A stretch of DNA of 17,233 nt from Actinomycetes bacterium (lineage in GTDB: Bacteria; Actinomycetota; Acidimicrobiia; Acidimicrobiales; RAAP-2), in contig JAJYWG010000496.1 in NCBI GenBank assembly GCA_021791615.1, forward strand, positions 1 through 17,233, written 5' to 3'. Made by a program: the position numbers and the translations under genes. The notes below the pieces were generated by a model that made no database searches, was not told where the DNA came from, and worked only from the letters and a program-made list of their open reading frames with translations. Positions 15,147 to 17,233 of the stretch are shown here, in pieces (within the stretch, counting starts at the first letter, position 1; every line of letters begins with the position of its first letter).

Positions 15147-15992
15147 CTAGTGCGAGAGTGCTCCCGCCGCATTCTGCGCGGCCGATCGGCCGGACTGGAC
15201 CAGGCCACCGACGTTCGGGACACTCGGGTGCGGCAGTGCCGGCAGGTGGAACGACGGGATATGGAGACTCGGGATGTGGACGGTGTGGGCGATCGGGAAC
15301 ACGACCAGCACCGCCACCATCCACACCAGGGCGACAGACATCAGCACCCCGAGTGCGGATTCCCGCGCCGACCCGCAGTGGCCCACCAACGGGACTGCCA
15401 CCCGGATCGACTGGAGCGGACGCACCCCGGGGAGCCAGAAGTAGGGGACCCCCTCGACGGTGAGTGTGTCCCCGATGAAGTGCCAGAGACATCCTCCGGC
15501 CGTGGCCAGGAGGAACCAGTCGATCGAGTTGGTGGTCAGCGACGCGTAGCGTGTCCACATCCACCAGCCGGCCAGGGCGTCGATCGCCAGCATCCCGACC
15601 CCGGCCATCCTGGCGATCGACCTGGGGAGGAGCATCCTCAGCACCAGCAGGAACCCGGCCACCACCACAATGGTCATGGCCAGCCTGGACTGGGCCGCGT
15701 ACCAGGCGCCGACGCCTACCAGGGCGGCGAACAGCAAGCTGTGGGTGCCCTGGCGGTGTCCACCGGCGAACTTGTTGGTGAACCGGGACACCGAGCGGCT
15801 GATCGGACCGAGCTTGCGACTCACGGTCGAGCCCGGCTCGTCGATGTCAGGGACGAGGGCGAACGCCGCGCTGGTCACCGCCCCGATACCGAGCGTCTCG
15901 GGAGACAGGTGTCTCACCAGCATGGGGGCGACCGCCAGGTAGCCGACACCCCCGAGTAGCGCATGGTCACGACCGAGCATGCCTCGGACCAT
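15147..15992 (-). CDS. YdjM/DUF457-family membrane-bound metal-dependent hydrolase
   Basis: A 281-residue integral membrane protein with several hydrophobic segments (about 11-25, 33-48, 86-122, 129-145, 158-168, 212-234). It has the family's polar signature: HALLG (10-14), LVPDIDEPGS (46-55), HRQGTHSLLF (79-88) and HFIGDTLTVEGVPYFWLPG (171-189). These His/Asp residues are thought to bind metal; the substrate is unknown. The extracytoplasmic or cytoplasmic tail has an unusual His/Pro pattern (HIPSLHIPSFHLPALPHPS). The start at 15992 lies 24 bases after the previous stop. Met5 at 15980 is an alternative start, and neither has a good ribosome site. Confidence 0.8.
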   Translation of the reverse strand: MVRGMLGRDHALLGGVGYLAVAPMLVRHLSPETLGIGAVTSAAFALVPDIDEPGSTVSRKLGPISRSVSRFTNKFAGGHRQGTHSLLFAALVGVGAWYAAQSRLAMTIVVVAGFLLVLRMLLPRSIARMAGVGMLAIDALAGWWMWTRYASLTTNSIDWFLLATAGGCLWHFIGDTLTVEGVPYFWLPGVRPLQSIRVAVPLVGHCGSARESALGVLMSVALVWMVAVLVVFPIAHTVHIPSLHIPSFHLPALPHPSVPNVGGLVQSGRSAAQNAAGALSH

Positions 15993-16016
15993 GCGTAGCG
16001 GACCGGCCGCCGCCGA

Positions 16017-16571
16017 CTACGGGTGTCCGGTGACCCGGATCCTGGTGAGGATCACCGAGCTGCCGGGCGAGTTGACTCCATCGCCGCCTCCGACGAACAC
16101 CTCGGAGCCGGTGTCCAGGTTGGTAAACCGTCGGGAGATGCCGGCGTCGCTGCCTCTTCCCGGCTGGTCTTCGTTGCTCCAGCGGGGGAGGTCGCGGGCC
16201 AGCAGTCGGAACTCCCGGTCGCCGGTGACGTCGAAGGTGGCGGCGACCTCGGTGTAGCTCGGTAGAGCTCGGGCCTCGGCGACGTTGATCTCCGTCCCGA
16301 CCGGAGGCGGCACCTCCTCGCCGTCCTCCAGCCAGACCCGCCGGCTGCCTGATAGGTCGGCCTCGACGAGTGGTCCGGCGGGGGACGGGCGCTCGCCGTG
16401 CTGGTACCACTCCTCGCTGCCGTCGGGATGGACGACCGTCGGGGCGTCGTCACCGGTGACCGCCTCCAATCCGGCCGCCCCCAGATCAATCTCGCACTCG
16501 GGGTTGGACCTGGCGGCGAACTGGCCGCCGGTGGGGACTCCTGCTGGTTGGCGGGTCGGGGTGGTGCTCAT
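16017..16571 (-). CDS. GGQFA-leader protein with one repeat unit
   Basis: A 184-residue protein of unknown function. Residues 7-26 are the leader RQPAGVPTGGQFAARSNPEC. Residues 44-60 hold a single copy of the 23-aa repeat found in the upstream gene (PTVVHPDGSEEWYQHGER). The rest is a mixed, strand-rich domain with no recognised motif, ending VILTRIRVTGHP. The ATG at 16571 overlaps the stop of the repeat-protein gene (ATGA), pointing to translational coupling. The longer open frame upstream is the shadow of that gene. The leader and repeat show that it is partly a duplicate of its upstream neighbour. Confidence 0.75.
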   Translation of the reverse strand: MSTTPTRQPAGVPTGGQFAARSNPECEIDLGAAGLEAVTGDDAPTVVHPDGSEEWYQHGERPSPAGPLVEADLSGSRRVWLEDGEEVPPPVGTEINVAEARALPSYTEVAATFDVTGDREFRLLARDLPRWSNEDQPGRGSDAGISRRFTNLDTGSEVFVGGGDGVNSPGSSVILTRIRVTGHP

Positions 16572-17233
16572 GCTCGGGTAGAGAGCGGCAGAGCGGCGGG
16601 TTGCGGGGATTCCGGCGGGTCGATCAGTCGGCCGTGCTGGTACCACCGCTCGGCTCCGTCGGGTCGGGTGACCGCCGGGCCACCGTCGCGGTGGCGCTCG
16701 CCGTGCTGGTACCACTCCTCGGATCCGTCGGGGAGGGTGACCGCTGGGCCGTCATCGCGGTGGAGGTAGCCATGCTGCCACCACTCCTCGGTGCCGTCGG
16801 GCCAGGTGAACGCCGGCCCGCCGTCCCGGTGGCGGCGGCCGTGCTGGTACCACTCCTCGCTGCCGTCGGGCCAGGTGAACGCCGGACCGTCATCGCGGTG
16901 GAGGCGGCCGTGCTGGTACCACTCCTCGGTGCCGTCGAGGCGAACGACCGCCGGCCCGCCGTCCCGGTGGAGGCGGCCGTGCTGGCTCCACTCCTCGGTG
17001 CCGTCGAGGCGAACGACCGCCGGACCACCATCGCGGTGGAACTGCCCGTTCTGGCGCCACTCCTGAGTGCCGTCGGGGCGGACTGCCGTCGGGGCGTCCG
17101 CCCCGGAGTTCGCCGGCTCCAGGTCGAATGGATCCAGATCGACCGGGCACTCGGGGTTGGACTTGGCGGCGAACTGGCCGCCGGTGGGACGGCCTTGGGG
17201 CTGGCGTGCTGGTGTGGCGGTGACCTCCTCCCC
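16568..17233 (-). CDS. Tandem-repeat protein with GGQFA leader (partial at right edge)
   Basis: This frame is open from the right edge to the TGA at 16568, giving 221 visible residues. Near the visible start is the leader ARQPQGRPTGGQFAAKSNPEC. Then come six full and one partial 23-residue repeats built around DGxEEWYQHGxxHRDxGPA, like the MORN_2-type repeats of phage and giant-virus proteins. A short Pro/Ala tail follows. The beginning is not certain: GGGGAGGAGG lies at the very edge, but no ATG, GTG or TTG follows in frame before the leader, so translation starts outside the window or at a non-standard codon. No catalytic motif is visible. The role may be protein-protein or membrane contact. 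Confidence 0.75.
   Translation of the reverse strand, partial: GEEVTATPARQPQGRPTGGQFAAKSNPECPVDLDPFDLEPANSGADAPTAVRPDGTQEWRQNGQFHRDGGPAVVRLDGTEEWSQHGRLHRDGGPAVVRLDGTEEWYQHGRLHRDDGPAFTWPDGSEEWYQHGRRHRDGGPAFTWPDGTEEWWQHGYLHRDDGPAVTLPDGSEEWYQHGERHRDGGPAVTRPDGAERWYQHGRLIDPPESPQPAALPLSTRA
16625..17092 (-). repeat. Tandem 69-base coding repeats (6 full + 1 partial)
   Basis: The units are exactly 23 codons. Units two and three share VVRLDG and units four and five share FTWPDG, while HRDGG and HRDDG alternate from unit two to six. This points to duplication in pairs of 138 bases. Bases differ mostly at third positions, so the protein repeat is being kept. Confidence 0.85.

Noticed and set aside
15129..15959. 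276-residue plus-strand frame rich in His, Gly and Asp
   Set aside because: Mirror of the YdjM-like membrane gene; its low-complexity composition arises from the reverse complement.
16625..17092. Regularly spaced 69-base repeats as a possible CRISPR array
   Set aside because: The repeats are contiguous, in frame and coding, with no unique spacers.

Overview
The window is high-GC DNA from a mobile or accessory region, most likely of an actinomycete (Actinomycetota). This rests on the GC-rich codon use, an actinobacterial-type TraG/VirD4-like coupling ATPase, and an N-terminal 'P-G-x-P-x-GGQFA' leader that I associate with actinobacterial plasmid and phage proteins. No rRNA, tRNA, CRISPR array or housekeeping gene was found. 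The best reading is part of an integrative conjugative element or plasmid with a cargo/defence cluster and transposon scars. No relaxase, replication gene or integrase is visible, so the type of element is not settled.

Layout. (1) 14-2602 (-): membrane-anchored conjugative coupling ATPase. (2) 2603-3259: a 657-base divergent intergenic region with three degenerate copies of a GGACAAAG-centred block about 110 bases apart and two perfect inverted repeats; a candidate operator region or transfer origin. (3) 3260-7626 (+): a tight four-gene operon encoding a 666-aa protein with ParB/Srx-like motifs, a 138-aa stand-alone GIY-YIG nuclease-like protein, a 517-aa coiled-coil protein and a 128-aa small helical protein. 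The first three genes overlap at stop/start codons. I know no named system with this composition, and it is the main candidate for an undescribed system. (4) 7788-10809 (-): a 211-aa unknown gene overlapping an XRE/ImmA-type regulator-metallopeptidase, driven by a near-consensus and probably leaderless promoter, followed by a distinctly lower-GC HEPN-domain gene. Two diverged copies of a short block flank this segment. (5) 11453-14106 (-): a pRiA4b ORF-3-like gene and IS21 remnants (intact IstB, 5'-truncated IstA) abutting the C-terminal remnant of another, transposase-like protein. (6) 14108-17233 (-): a probable operon of a tandem-repeat (MORN_2-like) protein running off the right edge, a 184-aa protein, a YdjM/DUF457 membrane hydrolase and an ArdC-like antirestriction protein. 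Three of these four begin with the same GGQFA leader.

How it may work together (inference): the coupling ATPase and ArdC-like protein fit conjugative transfer and protection of incoming ssDNA. The four-gene operon and the HEPN/XRE-ImmA block look like defence, anti-invasion or toxin-antitoxin cargo. The shared leader on ArdC and its neighbours suggests common targeting or handling of the proteins, possibly delivery with DNA, but this is untested.
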